A stretch of 64,000 nt of DNA from Flavobacteriales bacterium 34_180_T64. Lineage in GTDB: Bacteria; Bacteroidota; Bacteroidia; Flavobacteriales; Flavobacteriaceae. The position numbers and the translations under genes are program-made. Positions 9,777 through 18,076 of the stretch are shown one piece after another. Below the pieces are notes generated by a model. That model made no database searches. It was not told where the DNA came from and saw only the letters and a list, made by a program, of their open reading frames with translations. Location: NCBI GenBank assembly GCA_002162765.1, contig MAAR01000005.1, positions 1 through 64,000 on the forward strand. Reading direction: 5' to 3'. Numbering within the stretch: position 1 is the stretch's first letter; each line of letters starts with the position of its first letter.

Positions 9777-10992
9777 ATCAACCTACATTTTAGTTATTAT
9801 CGGCCTGCTTTTTTGCAATTTTTCTGTTAGTGCACAGAGTGATAAACAAAAAGAATTAGAAGCAAAACGCCAACAACTTCAAAAGGAAATTCAGCAAATA
9901 AATACATTGCTTTTTTCAGATAAAAAAAGGGAAAAATCTGTAATTACATTGGTAGAAGATATAAATTACAAGGTTAGTGTTAGAAGGAATTTAATAAAAA
10001 TCACCAACGATCAAGCAAATTTATTGACGCGAGAGATTAACACAAATCAAAAGGAGATTTCGAGTCTTAGAGATCAATTAAAACAGCTCAAAGAAGATTA
10101 TGCTACGATGGTGGTTAAATCGTATAAAAGTAAATCAGAACAAAGCCGAGTCATGTTCTTATTATCATCAGACAATTTTAAACAAGCATACAAACGATTG
10201 CAATACATTAATCAATATACCGATTATCAAAAGGAGCAAGGCGATGCCATAAAGGAGAAAACTTCAAAACTCCAAGAGCTTAACACCGCTTTATTAAAGC
10301 AGAAAGAAGACAAACAAAAGTTAGTTGAAGAGAATAGAGTAGCTAAAAAACGTTTAGAAAGCGAATTAAAAGAACACGAATTACTAATGGCTTCTATTCG
10401 TAAAAACTTAAGCAGTTATACGTCACAAATAAAAAAGAAGCAACAAGAGGCTGATAGAATTGATAAAGAAATTGACCGTTTAATTAGAGCAGCAATTGCG
10501 GCTTCAAATAAAAAAGCAGGAAAATCGTCAAGGTCAAAAGGCTTTGCTTTAACGCCAGAAGCTAAAGCGCTTGCCGCTAATTTTGCTGCGAATAAAGGAA
10601 AATTACCTTGGCCTGTAGAAAAAGGAGTTGTGAAAGTTAAATATGGTTTGCAATCAGATCCTATTGATAGATCTTTAAAAGTTAATAATCAAGGGGTGAA
10701 AATTGCTACTGAAAAAAGTGCTAAAGTTAGAGCTGTTTTTAATGGCGTAGTTTCAGAAATTATGATTATTAAAAACGCAAATCCTGTGGTTATGATAAGA
10801 CATGGTAATTATATTACGGTTTACAAAAATCTGTCAAAAATCAGTGTCAAAAAAGGAGATAAGGTAACTACTAACCAAGCTATAGGTGAAGTTTTCACCA
10901 ATAAAAGTACTGGACAAACGATGTTAGGGTTTGGGATCTATAAAGATGCAAAAACACAAAATCCTGCGTACTGGATTTTCAAAATGAAATAA
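9766..10992 (+). CDS. EnvC-like murein hydrolase activator
   Basis: A 408-residue periplasmic protein with a signal peptide ending near SVSAQ, a long coiled coil (about 22-240, dense in Lys, Glu and Gln) and a C-terminal LytM/M23 domain (about 275-408). The metal-binding residues of active M23 peptidases are missing: the HxxxD strand reads NNQGVKIAT and the HxH strand reads MLGFGIYKD. Such degenerate domains, as in E. coli EnvC, do not cut peptidoglycan but activate amidases at the division site. The 11-nt overlap with the DUF4292 gene indicates one operon with the TPR protein. Confidence 0.88.
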   Translation: MKNKSTYILVIIGLLFCNFSVSAQSDKQKELEAKRQQLQKEIQQINTLLFSDKKREKSVITLVEDINYKVSVRRNLIKITNDQANLLTREINTNQKEISSLRDQLKQLKEDYATMVVKSYKSKSEQSRVMFLLSSDNFKQAYKRLQYINQYTDYQKEQGDAIKEKTSKLQELNTALLKQKEDKQKLVEENRVAKKRLESELKEHELLMASIRKNLSSYTSQIKKKQQEADRIDKEIDRLIRAAIAASNKKAGKSSRSKGFALTPEAKALAANFAANKGKLPWPVEKGVVKVKYGLQSDPIDRSLKVNNQGVKIATEKSAKVRAVFNGVVSEIMIIKNANPVVMIRHGNYITVYKNLSKISVKKGDKVTTNQAIGEVFTNKSTGQTMLGFGIYKDAKTQNPAYWIFKMK

Positions 10993-11001
10993 TCGCAAAT
11001 A

Positions 11002-11214
11002 CTAAACACGCACGAAAATATAACCTTTCTTTGTTTTTTTGTAGTGTTTCCCATTCCAAAAATAATAGCGTTTCCCTTTTACTTTTACAATCTTATAATG
11101 CCTAGGAGGCGTTTTTACAATAGTTACAGTTGCAGGTTTGGTGACCACTCTAGTAGCACAAGAAGATGTTCCGAAGAGAAGCATTAACGACAAAAAAAGG
11201 AGCATAGATTTCAT
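11002..11214 (-). CDS. Small basic lipoprotein
   Basis: A 70-residue predicted lipoprotein: signal peptide, lipobox GTSSC with Cys19, then a short Lys- and Tyr-rich mature part (HYKIVKVKGKRYYFWNGKHY). The spacing of aromatic and basic residues is like that of small outer-membrane lipoproteins in flavobacteria. No function is known to me. It runs convergent to the EnvC-like gene with 9 nt between the stop codons and no visible terminator. Confidence 0.7.
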   Translation of the reverse strand: MKSMLLFLSLMLLFGTSSCATRVVTKPATVTIVKTPPRHYKIVKVKGKRYYFWNGKHYKKTKKGYIFVRV

Positions 11215-11262
11215 AGCTTTGAATTTAAGTATAACTATAAGACCTATTTAAACTAGAAAAGT

Positions 11263-11772
11263 TTAAACGAATAATGCTTTAAGCTCTGTGGCCTCGCTAG
11301 GTTTCATTTTACCAGCAAGCACTAGACTGAGTTGTTTTCTTCTTAAGGCAGCATGAAAGCGCTCGGTTTCTTCTTTTGTTTCAGGTGTGATTTGTGGAAC
11401 TTTTATAGGGTTACCGGTTTCGTCAACAGCAACGAAGGTGTATATGGCCTCATTAGCCTTAGTGCGTTCGCCAGATTCTCTATCTTCAATCCATACATCT
11501 ATAAAGACTTCCATTGAGGTTTTGAACGCCCGAGATACTTTCGCCTCAATTGTAACAACACTTCCTAAGGGTACAGTTTTATTAAAAGCAACATGATTTA
11601 CAGAAGCAGTTACCACAATTCGCCTACTATGACGTCTTGCAGAAATGCTTGCCGCTCGATCCATTCTGGCTAATAATTCACCACCAAACAAATTATTTAA
11701 TGGATTGGTTTCACTTGGCAATACCAAGTCTGTCATTATGGTTTTCGATTGAAAAGGTGTTTTCACTTCCAT
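11263..11772 (-). CDS. Acyl-CoA thioesterase (hotdog fold, YciA/BACH type)
   Basis: A 169-residue hotdog-fold enzyme that releases free CoA from acyl-CoA. The helix motif NNLFGGELLARMDRAASISARRHS carries the conserved Asn, Gly and Asp of the family, followed by the strand VVTASVNHVAF and the later IYTFVAVD. Translation probably starts at the ATG at 11772. An in-frame GTG lies one codon upstream. A TACCTTTG promoter element sits 21 nt upstream of this ATG. Chain-length preference cannot be told. Confidence 0.88.
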   Translation of the reverse strand: MEVKTPFQSKTIMTDLVLPSETNPLNNLFGGELLARMDRAASISARRHSRRIVVTASVNHVAFNKTVPLGSVVTIEAKVSRAFKTSMEVFIDVWIEDRESGERTKANEAIYTFVAVDETGNPIKVPQITPETKEETERFHAALRRKQLSLVLAGKMKPSEATELKALFV

Positions 11773-11792
11773 CACATCATATTTAGGATTGG

Positions 11793-11800
11793 CAAAGGTA
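11793..11800 (-). promoter_or_regulatory. TAnnTTTG promoter element of the thioesterase gene
   Basis: On the minus strand TACCTTTG matches the Bacteroidota -7 consensus and lies 21 nt upstream of the ATG. No clear -33 TTG is present. Confidence 0.45.
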
Positions 11801-11830
11801 AGTCGCTTTTAAAAACTGAAGAAGGAAAAT

Positions 11831-12769
11831 TTAATTTAATGTTTTTACTAAAAGCCAAGCCTCAGAATTATGTTCTCGTTTGATTTTGCGCAAGGTCGTT
11901 AATGCTTCAATTCTATCTGAATGACTAGAATAAACAACCTCATGAAGCCCATATTTATTAACTCCAATTTTACGAGCATTAAAACCCTGATCTTTTAATT
12001 GTTGTACTTTTTTTTCTGAATTGGCTTCAACTCTAAAAGCACCAGCTACAATATGATAACTTCCATGTAGTTTTTCAACATTTAATGTCGCCGCAGGTAA
12101 TGGACTGTCAATTACAAAAGTTGCCTCCTGTACTTTCGCATCAAGTTGTTGATTAGCTTCTTCTTGAGCAATCTGATTATGAGCATCTATTTTATTAGAA
12201 AAATAATTGGAAGCCGAAAACCCACCAATTGTTAATGCAATTACCGCAATGGCAGCATATTTTAAATAAGGAATAGACTTGCGTTTTTCTGGAGTAATAG
12301 AAATTGGTGTAGCCTCTTCAATTTTCTCAACAGCTTCCTTATAGACTTCACGAGAAATATTTGGAGCTATAAATTGAGATAGACCAAATGCATCGGTGAG
12401 ATAATTAATATGTTGAGATGGATTAAATTCAATTTTACCATTAACATTCAAGACCAATTCACCGATACTTTTAAAAGTCAAAGTTTCACCTTGAATTAAA
12501 TACGATTTCACAGACTTGACATGTTTACTTAATTTCTGTACTGCAACTTCATAAGGGACTTTCTCAACTTCGGCAATGTAACTCGATAATAATCCATCGT
12601 TATGTTGTAATTGTTCATTAAATGAAACTATTTTTTTTGGAGGATAAAAAGAATTGGTAGATTCATGAACCTTGGCCGAAACGCGAGTCGTTAAAAACGC
12701 TCCCAATTCCGGAATAGTTACACAATCATATCTGTAAAGTAAATCGCTTATGTATGTTTCTAGTTGCAT
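11831..12769 (-). CDS. HU-CCDC81 and SPOR domain membrane protein
   Basis: A 312-residue protein with three parts. The N-terminal ~140 residues match the bacterial HU-CCDC81 domains, related to the HU/IHF DNA-binding fold (CVTIPELGAFLTTR, ending near SQFIAPN). A single transmembrane helix follows at about 170-190 (YAAIAVIALTIGGFSASNYF). The last ~80 residues form a SPOR domain (YHIVAGAFRVEANSEKKVQQL), which in other proteins binds denuded glycan strands at the septum. The HU-like part would be cytoplasmic and SPOR periplasmic. A role at the division site is inference. A promoter element lies only 5 nt upstream of the ATG. Confidence 0.85.
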   Translation of the reverse strand: MQLETYISDLLYRYDCVTIPELGAFLTTRVSAKVHESTNSFYPPKKIVSFNEQLQHNDGLLSSYIAEVEKVPYEVAVQKLSKHVKSVKSYLIQGETLTFKSIGELVLNVNGKIEFNPSQHINYLTDAFGLSQFIAPNISREVYKEAVEKIEEATPISITPEKRKSIPYLKYAAIAVIALTIGGFSASNYFSNKIDAHNQIAQEEANQQLDAKVQEATFVIDSPLPAATLNVEKLHGSYHIVAGAFRVEANSEKKVQQLKDQGFNARKIGVNKYGLHEVVYSSHSDRIEALTTLRKIKREHNSEAWLLVKTLN

Positions 12770-12774
12770 AAAAA

Positions 12775-12782
12775 CAAAGATA
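12775..12782 (-). promoter_or_regulatory. TAnnTTTG element adjacent to the start codon of the HU-CCDC81 gene
   Basis: Minus-strand TATCTTTG ends 5 nt before the ATG at 12769. If used, transcription would begin at or very near the first codon, giving an essentially leaderless mRNA. Confidence 0.5.
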
Positions 12783-12841
12783 GAATATTTTAATTATGTT
12801 AAATATAGGGAGATTATGAGTTATTAACATAATGTTTCTAG

Positions 12842-12868
12842 TATTTTTGTGTAGAAAAAATTCTACAC
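12842..12868 (+). promoter_or_regulatory. dprA promoter with overlapping palindrome
   Basis: TATTTTTG (12842-12849) fits the TAnnTTTG consensus. Its final G begins a perfect inverted repeat GTGTAGAA-AAAA-TTCTACAC (12849-12868), which ends 1 nt before the dprA ATG. The palindrome covers the expected transcription start and could be an operator or a start-codon-proximal hairpin. Confidence 0.55.
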
Positions 12869-12869
12869 A

Positions 12870-13973
12870 ATGAAAGACGATGCCCTTTTTTACGCCCTGG
12901 CACTTCAACACGTGCCTAAGATTGGCGACATCATCGCAAAGAAATTGATTAATCACTGTGGTTCGGCAGAAGCAGTGCTTAATGAGAAAAGACACAAGCT
13001 TTTGCTAATAAATGGTATTGGAACAACCACATTAGCCAGTTTATTTGACAAGAGACATTTACTTGCTGCAGAGGAAGAGTTGAAATTTATTAATGACAAT
13101 GCCATAGCATGTCTGTATTTTAAGGACCATCTATATCCTCAGCGATTAAAGCAATGTATCGATGGACCTATAATGTTGTTTCAAAGTGGATCGATTAGTT
13201 TTCAAGAACAACCAGTAATTAGTATCGTAGGGACCAGACGAATTACGACTTATGGCATAGCGTTTTGCGAAAAATTGGTTGAAGAATTAGCTGTTTTTAA
13301 TCCAATTATAGTCTCCGGATTTGCTTATGGTACTGATATCATTGCTCAAAAAGCTGCTTTGAAATACAATCTACAAACCATAGGCTGTTTGGCTCATGGG
13401 TTGAATCAGATCTATCCACGAAGTCATAAGAAATACATGATCGAGGTCGAAAATAATGGTGGATTCTTAACTGATTTTTGGAGTACTGATACGTTCGATA
13501 GAAATAATTTTTTAAAGCGAAATCGAATTATTGCAGGCTTAAGTGAAGCCACAATCGTGATTGAGTCGGCTGAAAAAGGTGGAAGTTTGGTCACTGCTGA
13601 CATCGCAAACTCATACGATAGAGAAGTGTTTGCTGTTCCCGGTAGAACAACGGATAGCCAAAGCATTGGTTGTAATAATTTAATTAAATATCAAAAGGCG
13701 CATATGCTTTCAAATCCATTAGATGTGCCATACCTTTTAAATTGGAATTTTGATAGACCTCAAAAAAAAGGCATACAGAAACAGTTGTTTATTGATCTAA
13801 ATACTGATGAACGCACTATTTACAATTATCTAAAAAGTAAAGATAAACAACTACTTGATATTATTTCCCTAGACTGTAGCATCCCCGTTTTTAAAACGGC
13901 TAGCTTACTGTTAAACTTGGAACTGAAAGGCGTGGTAAGGCCACTTCCTGGGAAATTGTTTGAAGTTATTTAA
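12870..13973 (+). CDS. dprA: DNA-processing protein DprA
   Basis: A 367-residue DprA/Smf protein. It binds incoming single-stranded DNA during natural transformation and loads RecA on it. The N-terminal helix-hairpin-helix region (HVPKIGDIIAKKLINHCGS) is followed by the Rossmann-like core with ISIVGTRRITTYG, SGFAYGTDIIAQ and the later EKGGSLVTADIAN, and a small C-terminal winged-helix-like domain. Divergent from the HU-CCDC81 gene and convergent with trpS, whose stop lies inside its last codons (4-nt overlap). recA is about 5 kb away. Confidence 0.93.
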   Translation: MKDDALFYALALQHVPKIGDIIAKKLINHCGSAEAVLNEKRHKLLLINGIGTTTLASLFDKRHLLAAEEELKFINDNAIACLYFKDHLYPQRLKQCIDGPIMLFQSGSISFQEQPVISIVGTRRITTYGIAFCEKLVEELAVFNPIIVSGFAYGTDIIAQKAALKYNLQTIGCLAHGLNQIYPRSHKKYMIEVENNGGFLTDFWSTDTFDRNNFLKRNRIIAGLSEATIVIESAEKGGSLVTADIANSYDREVFAVPGRTTDSQSIGCNNLIKYQKAHMLSNPLDVPYLLNWNFDRPQKKGIQKQLFIDLNTDERTIYNYLKSKDKQLLDIISLDCSIPVFKTASLLLNLELKGVVRPLPGKLFEVI

Positions 13974-14938
13974 TACCCCACATTTTCTCTCACTCGCTTT
14001 AAAACATTATTGGCGATTGCTTTTGCTTTATCCGCGCCTATTGCCAATGCTTTATCAATTTCATTGAGATTATTCATATAATAATGATAACGTTCACGCT
14101 CTGTTGCAAAGGTTTCAATGATTAATTCAAATAAGGCTTGTTTGGCATGACCATAGCCATAACCACCTTGCTCGTAATTTGCTTTCATTTTTATAATTTG
14201 AGCATCTGAAGCTAATAGATTGAATAACGCAAAGCAATTGCAAGTGCTCCAATCTTTAGGCTCTTCAAGTGGCGTACTGTCAGTTTCGATAGACATAATT
14301 TGTTTACGTAATTTCTTATCATCTAAAAACATATTGATGATATTACCTTTACTCTTGCTCATTTTTTCTCCATCAGTACCTGGCACCAACATCGTATCTT
14401 CTTGAATTTTCCCTTCTGGTAAGACAAAAGTTTCACCAATTTTAGCGTGAAAGCGAGAGGCGACATCACGAGTCATTTCAATGTGTTGTAATTGGTCTTT
14501 TCCTACTGGAATAATATTAGCGTCATATAACAAGATATCGGCCGCCATAAGCATAGGATAGTAAAATAAGCCAGCATTTACATCTTCTAAACGATCTGCT
14601 TTATCTTTAAAGCTATGCGCTAAAGTAAGACGTTGATAAGGAAAGAAACAGCTTAAATACCACGATAACTCTGTTACTTGTGGGATATCACTTTGTCTAT
14701 AGAATACCGATTTTTCAATATCTAAGCCAAATGCCAACCACGTTGCAGCTGTAGAATATGTGTTTTCGCGTAGTGCTTTAGCATCTTTTATTTGAGTTAA
14801 AGAATGCATATCAGCAATAAATAAAAAGGAGTCATTAGACTCATTTTTAGAGATTTCAATTGCGGGTATGATTGCACCTAATATATTTCCTAAATGTGGT
14901 GTTCCGGTACTTTGTATACCTGTAAGTATTCTTGCCAT
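13970..14938 (-). CDS. trpS: Tryptophanyl-tRNA synthetase
   Basis: Class I aminoacyl-tRNA synthetase charging tRNA-Trp, 322 residues from the ATG at 14938. The HIGH-like motif is TPHLGN near residue 12 and the KMSKS motif is intact in GEKMSKSKGN. An in-frame ATG 60 nt upstream would add a 20-residue leader, but that stretch contains the promoter element TATCTTTG, so the shorter start is chosen. The length is normal for bacterial TrpRS. Confidence 0.95.
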   Translation of the reverse strand: MARILTGIQSTGTPHLGNILGAIIPAIEISKNESNDSFLFIADMHSLTQIKDAKALRENTYSTAATWLAFGLDIEKSVFYRQSDIPQVTELSWYLSCFFPYQRLTLAHSFKDKADRLEDVNAGLFYYPMLMAADILLYDANIIPVGKDQLQHIEMTRDVASRFHAKIGETFVLPEGKIQEDTMLVPGTDGEKMSKSKGNIINMFLDDKKLRKQIMSIETDSTPLEEPKDWSTCNCFALFNLLASDAQIIKMKANYEQGGYGYGHAKQALFELIIETFATERERYHYYMNNLNEIDKALAIGADKAKAIANNVLKRVRENVGY

Positions 14939-14959
14939 TTTATTATTTATCAATAGACA

Positions 14960-14967
14960 CAAAGATA
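14960..14967 (-). promoter_or_regulatory. TAnnTTTG promoter element of trpS
   Basis: Minus-strand TATCTTTG, 21 nt upstream of the chosen trpS ATG. It argues against the longer reading frame. No convincing -33 TTG at the usual distance. Confidence 0.5.
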
Positions 14968-15159
14968 AATTTTTTAGTATAATACATGTAGAACTCAATC
15001 GAACATTTTTTTAAGTTCAAAATCATCTTCCAATTCCATGATTATAGCATTTACTAACCAAAAGTTTATGTTGTATTCCCGAAGAATATTTCATTTAAAA
15101 TGAAGCGTATAATGTTCCACTTAAATAGAAAAGTCTACGATGAGTTCGATAAATTTGAC

Positions 15160-15167
15160 TAGTTTTG
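15160..15167 (+). promoter_or_regulatory. TAnnTTTG element next to the acyltransferase start
   Basis: TAGTTTTG ends 6 nt before the ATG at 15174, again suggesting a leaderless or near-leaderless mRNA. It overlaps a possible in-frame TTG start, which is therefore unlikely to be used. Confidence 0.45.
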
Positions 15168-15173
15168 AGACTC

Positions 15174-15902
15174 ATGATTGTATTCAAATATATATTTTGG
15201 GTTTTATATCGCATCTGGTTCTATATTCTTGTAGCATTACCAATAATAGTCTTATTTCCAATACTCATAATTTCCATCCTTAAAGAAGAATGGTACCCTC
15301 TCTTTTTCAAGATTGCGAGGATTTGGGCAAAGTTTATACTAATTGGTATGGGATTTAATTATAGAATTAATAGAGAACAAACACCTGAACGTTCCAAAAG
15401 TTACATGTTTATTGCGAACCATACGTCAATGGTGGATATTATGTTGATGCTAGTAACACTTAAAAACCCTTTTGTTTTTGTTGGAAAAAAAGAGCTGGCT
15501 AAAATTCCGTTATTTGGATTTTTTTATAAGCGTACGTGTATTCTTGTAGATAGAAGTAGTGCGAAAAGTAGACAAGCTGTTTTTTTAAGAGCTCAGCGTC
15601 GTTTACAATCTGGAATAAGCATCTGTATTTTTCCAGAAGGAGGTGTGCCTGAAGCACATATTGTTTTGGATGAATTTAAGGATGGCGCATTTAGATTGGC
15701 TATAAATCATCAAATACCAATAGTTCCAATTACATTTTCTGACAATAAAAAACGCTTTTCTTATATATTTTTTAGTGGAGGACCAGGTAAAATGAGATCT
15801 AAAATACATAGATTTATTCCAACTGAAGACCTAAAAACGGCAGACACAAAACAACTAAATGCACAATCTAGACAAGTAATATTGGATCAACTTAATAACT
15901 AG
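15174..15902 (+). CDS. 1-acyl-sn-glycerol-3-phosphate acyltransferase
   Basis: A 242-residue membrane-bound acyltransferase of the PlsC family, which acylates lysophosphatidate to phosphatidate in phospholipid synthesis. A hydrophobic N-terminal anchor (about 5-36) precedes the catalytic HX4D motif in NHTSMVDIM and the acceptor motif FPEGG. The ATG at 15174 is preferred over an in-frame TTG three codons upstream because that TTG lies in the promoter element. It is followed by a bidirectional terminator. Other lysolipid acyltransferases share these motifs, so the exact substrate is not certain. Confidence 0.87.
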   Translation: MIVFKYIFWVLYRIWFYILVALPIIVLFPILIISILKEEWYPLFFKIARIWAKFILIGMGFNYRINREQTPERSKSYMFIANHTSMVDIMLMLVTLKNPFVFVGKKELAKIPLFGFFYKRTCILVDRSSAKSRQAVFLRAQRRLQSGISICIFPEGGVPEAHIVLDEFKDGAFRLAINHQIPIVPITFSDNKKRFSYIFFSGGPGKMRSKIHRFIPTEDLKTADTKQLNAQSRQVILDQLNN

Positions 15903-15910
15903 ATTTAAAC

Positions 15911-15946
15911 CTAAAAAGCTACTCTTGGCACAGAGCAGCTTTTTAG
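15911..15946. terminator. Bidirectional terminator
   Basis: CTAAAAAGCT (15911-15920) pairs with AGCTTTTTAG (15937-15946), with an inner CTC/GAG extension after one mismatch. With A-tract and T-tract arms it can terminate both the acyltransferase gene and the convergent sigma operon. Confidence 0.8.
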
Positions 15947-15986
15947 TATCATTGCCAAATTTGCAATAATCAATCTAACTAAAAAC

Positions 15987-17504
15987 TTAGAACTTATAAC
16001 TAAGTCCTGTATATACACCAATAAAATAAGGTTGAAAATCTCCCGAACTATTATTGAATGTATTTATCTGATACTTGAACATCGGTTCAAGATTAATTTT
16101 AATTTTTTCTGAAACATTATAGTTTACACCAACACCTAGATTCGCACTATAACTTGTACTATTAATATTCGTTGCCTCTCCTATTAATGTTCTTTCACCC
16201 TCTAAATTTGAATAAATTTCATTTTTAGATAAAAACAAGGTGCTAAATCCACCGATAACATTTAAACCAATCTTTTTATTGATGAGGGAGTATTCAACTT
16301 CAAGAGGTATTTCAATAAAACCTAATTGCTGTTCTAGTGAACCTTTAATATTTGTATTCAGAATTTCAGGTGCAGAAGTGAGGTTTATTGATTCAGCACT
16401 TATAAAGATAGTTGCCTTCGAGTTGTTGTTATATTTTATGTTACTGCCTGCTCCATTTCTTGCGCCTATTCCACTGTATACAATAACGTTATTAGTGCTA
16501 TAACCCAAATTAACTTTATGAATACCGGCTCTAATTTTCAATTTTTCATTAAGTGCATAGCTTCCGCCAAGACCGTAACTCATATTTAGGTCTCCATTTT
16601 TAGTATTACCAATAAACTGCTCATGAATGGAAGAACCTTCTCCTAAAGTGTTGAAATAAACAGGTGCCACACTTGGAGAAATGTTCCACCTGTTTAGTTT
16701 CTCTTCTTCTTTTTCTTTTTCATTTGTGTTTTCAGCTAAAGCCATTGCATCTTCTATAGATGGACTTTCATCGGTTTCAGCTAAAATATCTTGCTCCGAA
16801 ATGGATTCATTTTCATTTAATGGAATTTGTTCTGTTTGTTTGGCAATAGCATTTTCTGGGCTTTCTTTACTATTTAAATCCAATGGCTCCAATTCGTTTT
16901 TAAGGATTACATTCGGATTAGGTTCAGGTAGATTTGAAGATTTTTTGGCAACTGTATATTTAGTGTTTTTACCAGTTGAATTATTAGGTTTTTGAGTAGC
17001 CGATGCGTTGGAATCGGATGTATTTGATTTTAAATTTTCACCATTTTTAGTTGTATTACTAGCAACGATATTTGGATTGTTGTTTCCTGGAGTGGTTAGA
17101 TTAGTATTCTTGTCTCTATTTGGATTCTGAACAAGATCATCATTAGATTTTGATTGGTCAGACACATCAAAATCTGTATTTGAAACAGGCTCTTTTTTTA
17201 GAGCCTCAGATTCCAATTCATTTGTAGAATTCTTATCAAGAATGTCATTAGTTGATGAATTTACGACAGGAAGATTGGTTTTATTATCTGTTTCTTTCAA
17301 TAATGCATTGGCAATTGTAAACATAAGAACCATTAGCGCAGCAACTCCGGCGACTCTCCACCAAAGCGGAATTAGAATTCTTCGTTTGCGCTTATCTTTA
17401 TGCAATGTATTATGGATGTTCTCCCAAACAGCATCATTAGGCGTCACCTCAAAATCCTTGAGGTTTTCTTGAAAAAGACGGTCTATGTTTTTTTTGTCAC
17501 TCAT
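15987..17504 (-). CDS. Predicted anti-sigma/outer-membrane beta-barrel fusion
   Basis: A 505-residue protein with an unusual layout. Residues 1-46 are polar and end in the basic stretch KDKRKRR (36-42). A single transmembrane helix follows at about 47-69 (LWWRVAGVAALMVLMF). Residues ~70-270 are a low-complexity Asn/Ser/Thr/Lys/Glu linker. Residues ~271-505 show alternating beta-strand patterns of an outer-membrane barrel and end in an aromatic residue (GLSYKF). By the positive-inside rule the N terminus is cytoplasmic. Its ATG overlaps the sigma gene stop (TAATG), so translation is coupled, and an anti-sigma role for the N-terminal tail is inferred. There is no zinc anti-sigma motif. It could alternatively be an ordinary barrel protein with an uncleaved anchor. 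Confidence 0.72.
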   Translation of the reverse strand: MSDKKNIDRLFQENLKDFEVTPNDAVWENIHNTLHKDKRKRRILIPLWWRVAGVAALMVLMFTIANALLKETDNKTNLPVVNSSTNDILDKNSTNELESEALKKEPVSNTDFDVSDQSKSNDDLVQNPNRDKNTNLTTPGNNNPNIVASNTTKNGENLKSNTSDSNASATQKPNNSTGKNTKYTVAKKSSNLPEPNPNVILKNELEPLDLNSKESPENAIAKQTEQIPLNENESISEQDILAETDESPSIEDAMALAENTNEKEKEEEKLNRWNISPSVAPVYFNTLGEGSSIHEQFIGNTKNGDLNMSYGLGGSYALNEKLKIRAGIHKVNLGYSTNNVIVYSGIGARNGAGSNIKYNNNSKATIFISAESINLTSAPEILNTNIKGSLEQQLGFIEIPLEVEYSLINKKIGLNVIGGFSTLFLSKNEIYSNLEGERTLIGEATNINSTSYSANLGVGVNYNVSEKIKINLEPMFKYQINTFNNSSGDFQPYFIGVYTGLSYKF

Positions 17505-18046
17505 TATAATAATTGCGAGTTTATGCTCGCTTTGTACTGTTCAATTTTATCTTTTAAAATCAAACGCGCTCTCGCTAGATTTGATTTTGAGGTTCCAGTT
17601 GAGATATGTAACATCTCAGCAATTTCTTTATGTGAATAATCATCTAACACATATAAATTAAAAACTAAGCGATAACGATCTGGCAATTCTTGAATAATTC
17701 CTAATAGAAAATCTACATTTATAGTATCATCATCAATTTCTATGCTAACATCTTCAATTTGATCTTCATTTATAATATCAAAAACACCAACACTTCTATA
17801 ACGTTGTAAAGCAGTGTTAATCGTAATTCGTTTCATCCAACCCTCTAAAGAACCTTTACTTTTATATTGTGATATTTTGTTGAAAATAGTCACAAACGCA
17901 TCTTGCAGATTATCTTCTGCTTCTACATAATTTTTCGAATACTTAAGACAAAGCGAAAATAATTTACTCGAAAAGAGCTTATATAATTGGCCTTGAGCTT
18001 TAGCATCGTTTTTTTTACAACGTTCAATGAGTTGTTCTAAACTCAA
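17504..18046 (-). CDS. ECF-type RNA polymerase sigma factor
   Basis: A 180-residue extracytoplasmic-function sigma factor. Region 2 (about 20-80) includes AEDNLQDAFVTIFNKISQY and the promoter-melting GWMKRITINTALQRYR. Region 4 (about 120-170) carries the helix-turn-helix DYSHKEIAEMLHISTGTSKSNLARAR. Regions 1 and 3 are absent, as expected. It is the middle gene of a three-gene operon, 30 nt after a lipoprotein gene and overlapping the barrel/anti-sigma gene by one base. A candidate self-recognised promoter lies upstream of the operon at 18522-18552. Confidence 0.93.
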   Translation of the reverse strand: MSLEQLIERCKKNDAKAQGQLYKLFSSKLFSLCLKYSKNYVEAEDNLQDAFVTIFNKISQYKSKGSLEGWMKRITINTALQRYRSVGVFDIINEDQIEDVSIEIDDDTINVDFLLGIIQELPDRYRLVFNLYVLDDYSHKEIAEMLHISTGTSKSNLARARLILKDKIEQYKASINSQLL

Positions 18047-18076
18047 ATTATTAAGGTGTTATGTTATTCCAAACTA

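Noticed and set aside
12726-12995. 89-codon minus-strand frame
   Set aside because: Spans the divergent promoter region and the start of dprA; Cys- and Phe-rich composition is typical of antisense AT-rich sequence.
14939-14998. Longer N terminus for trpS
   Set aside because: The extra 20 codons include the TATCTTTG promoter element and the family normally begins near the chosen Met.
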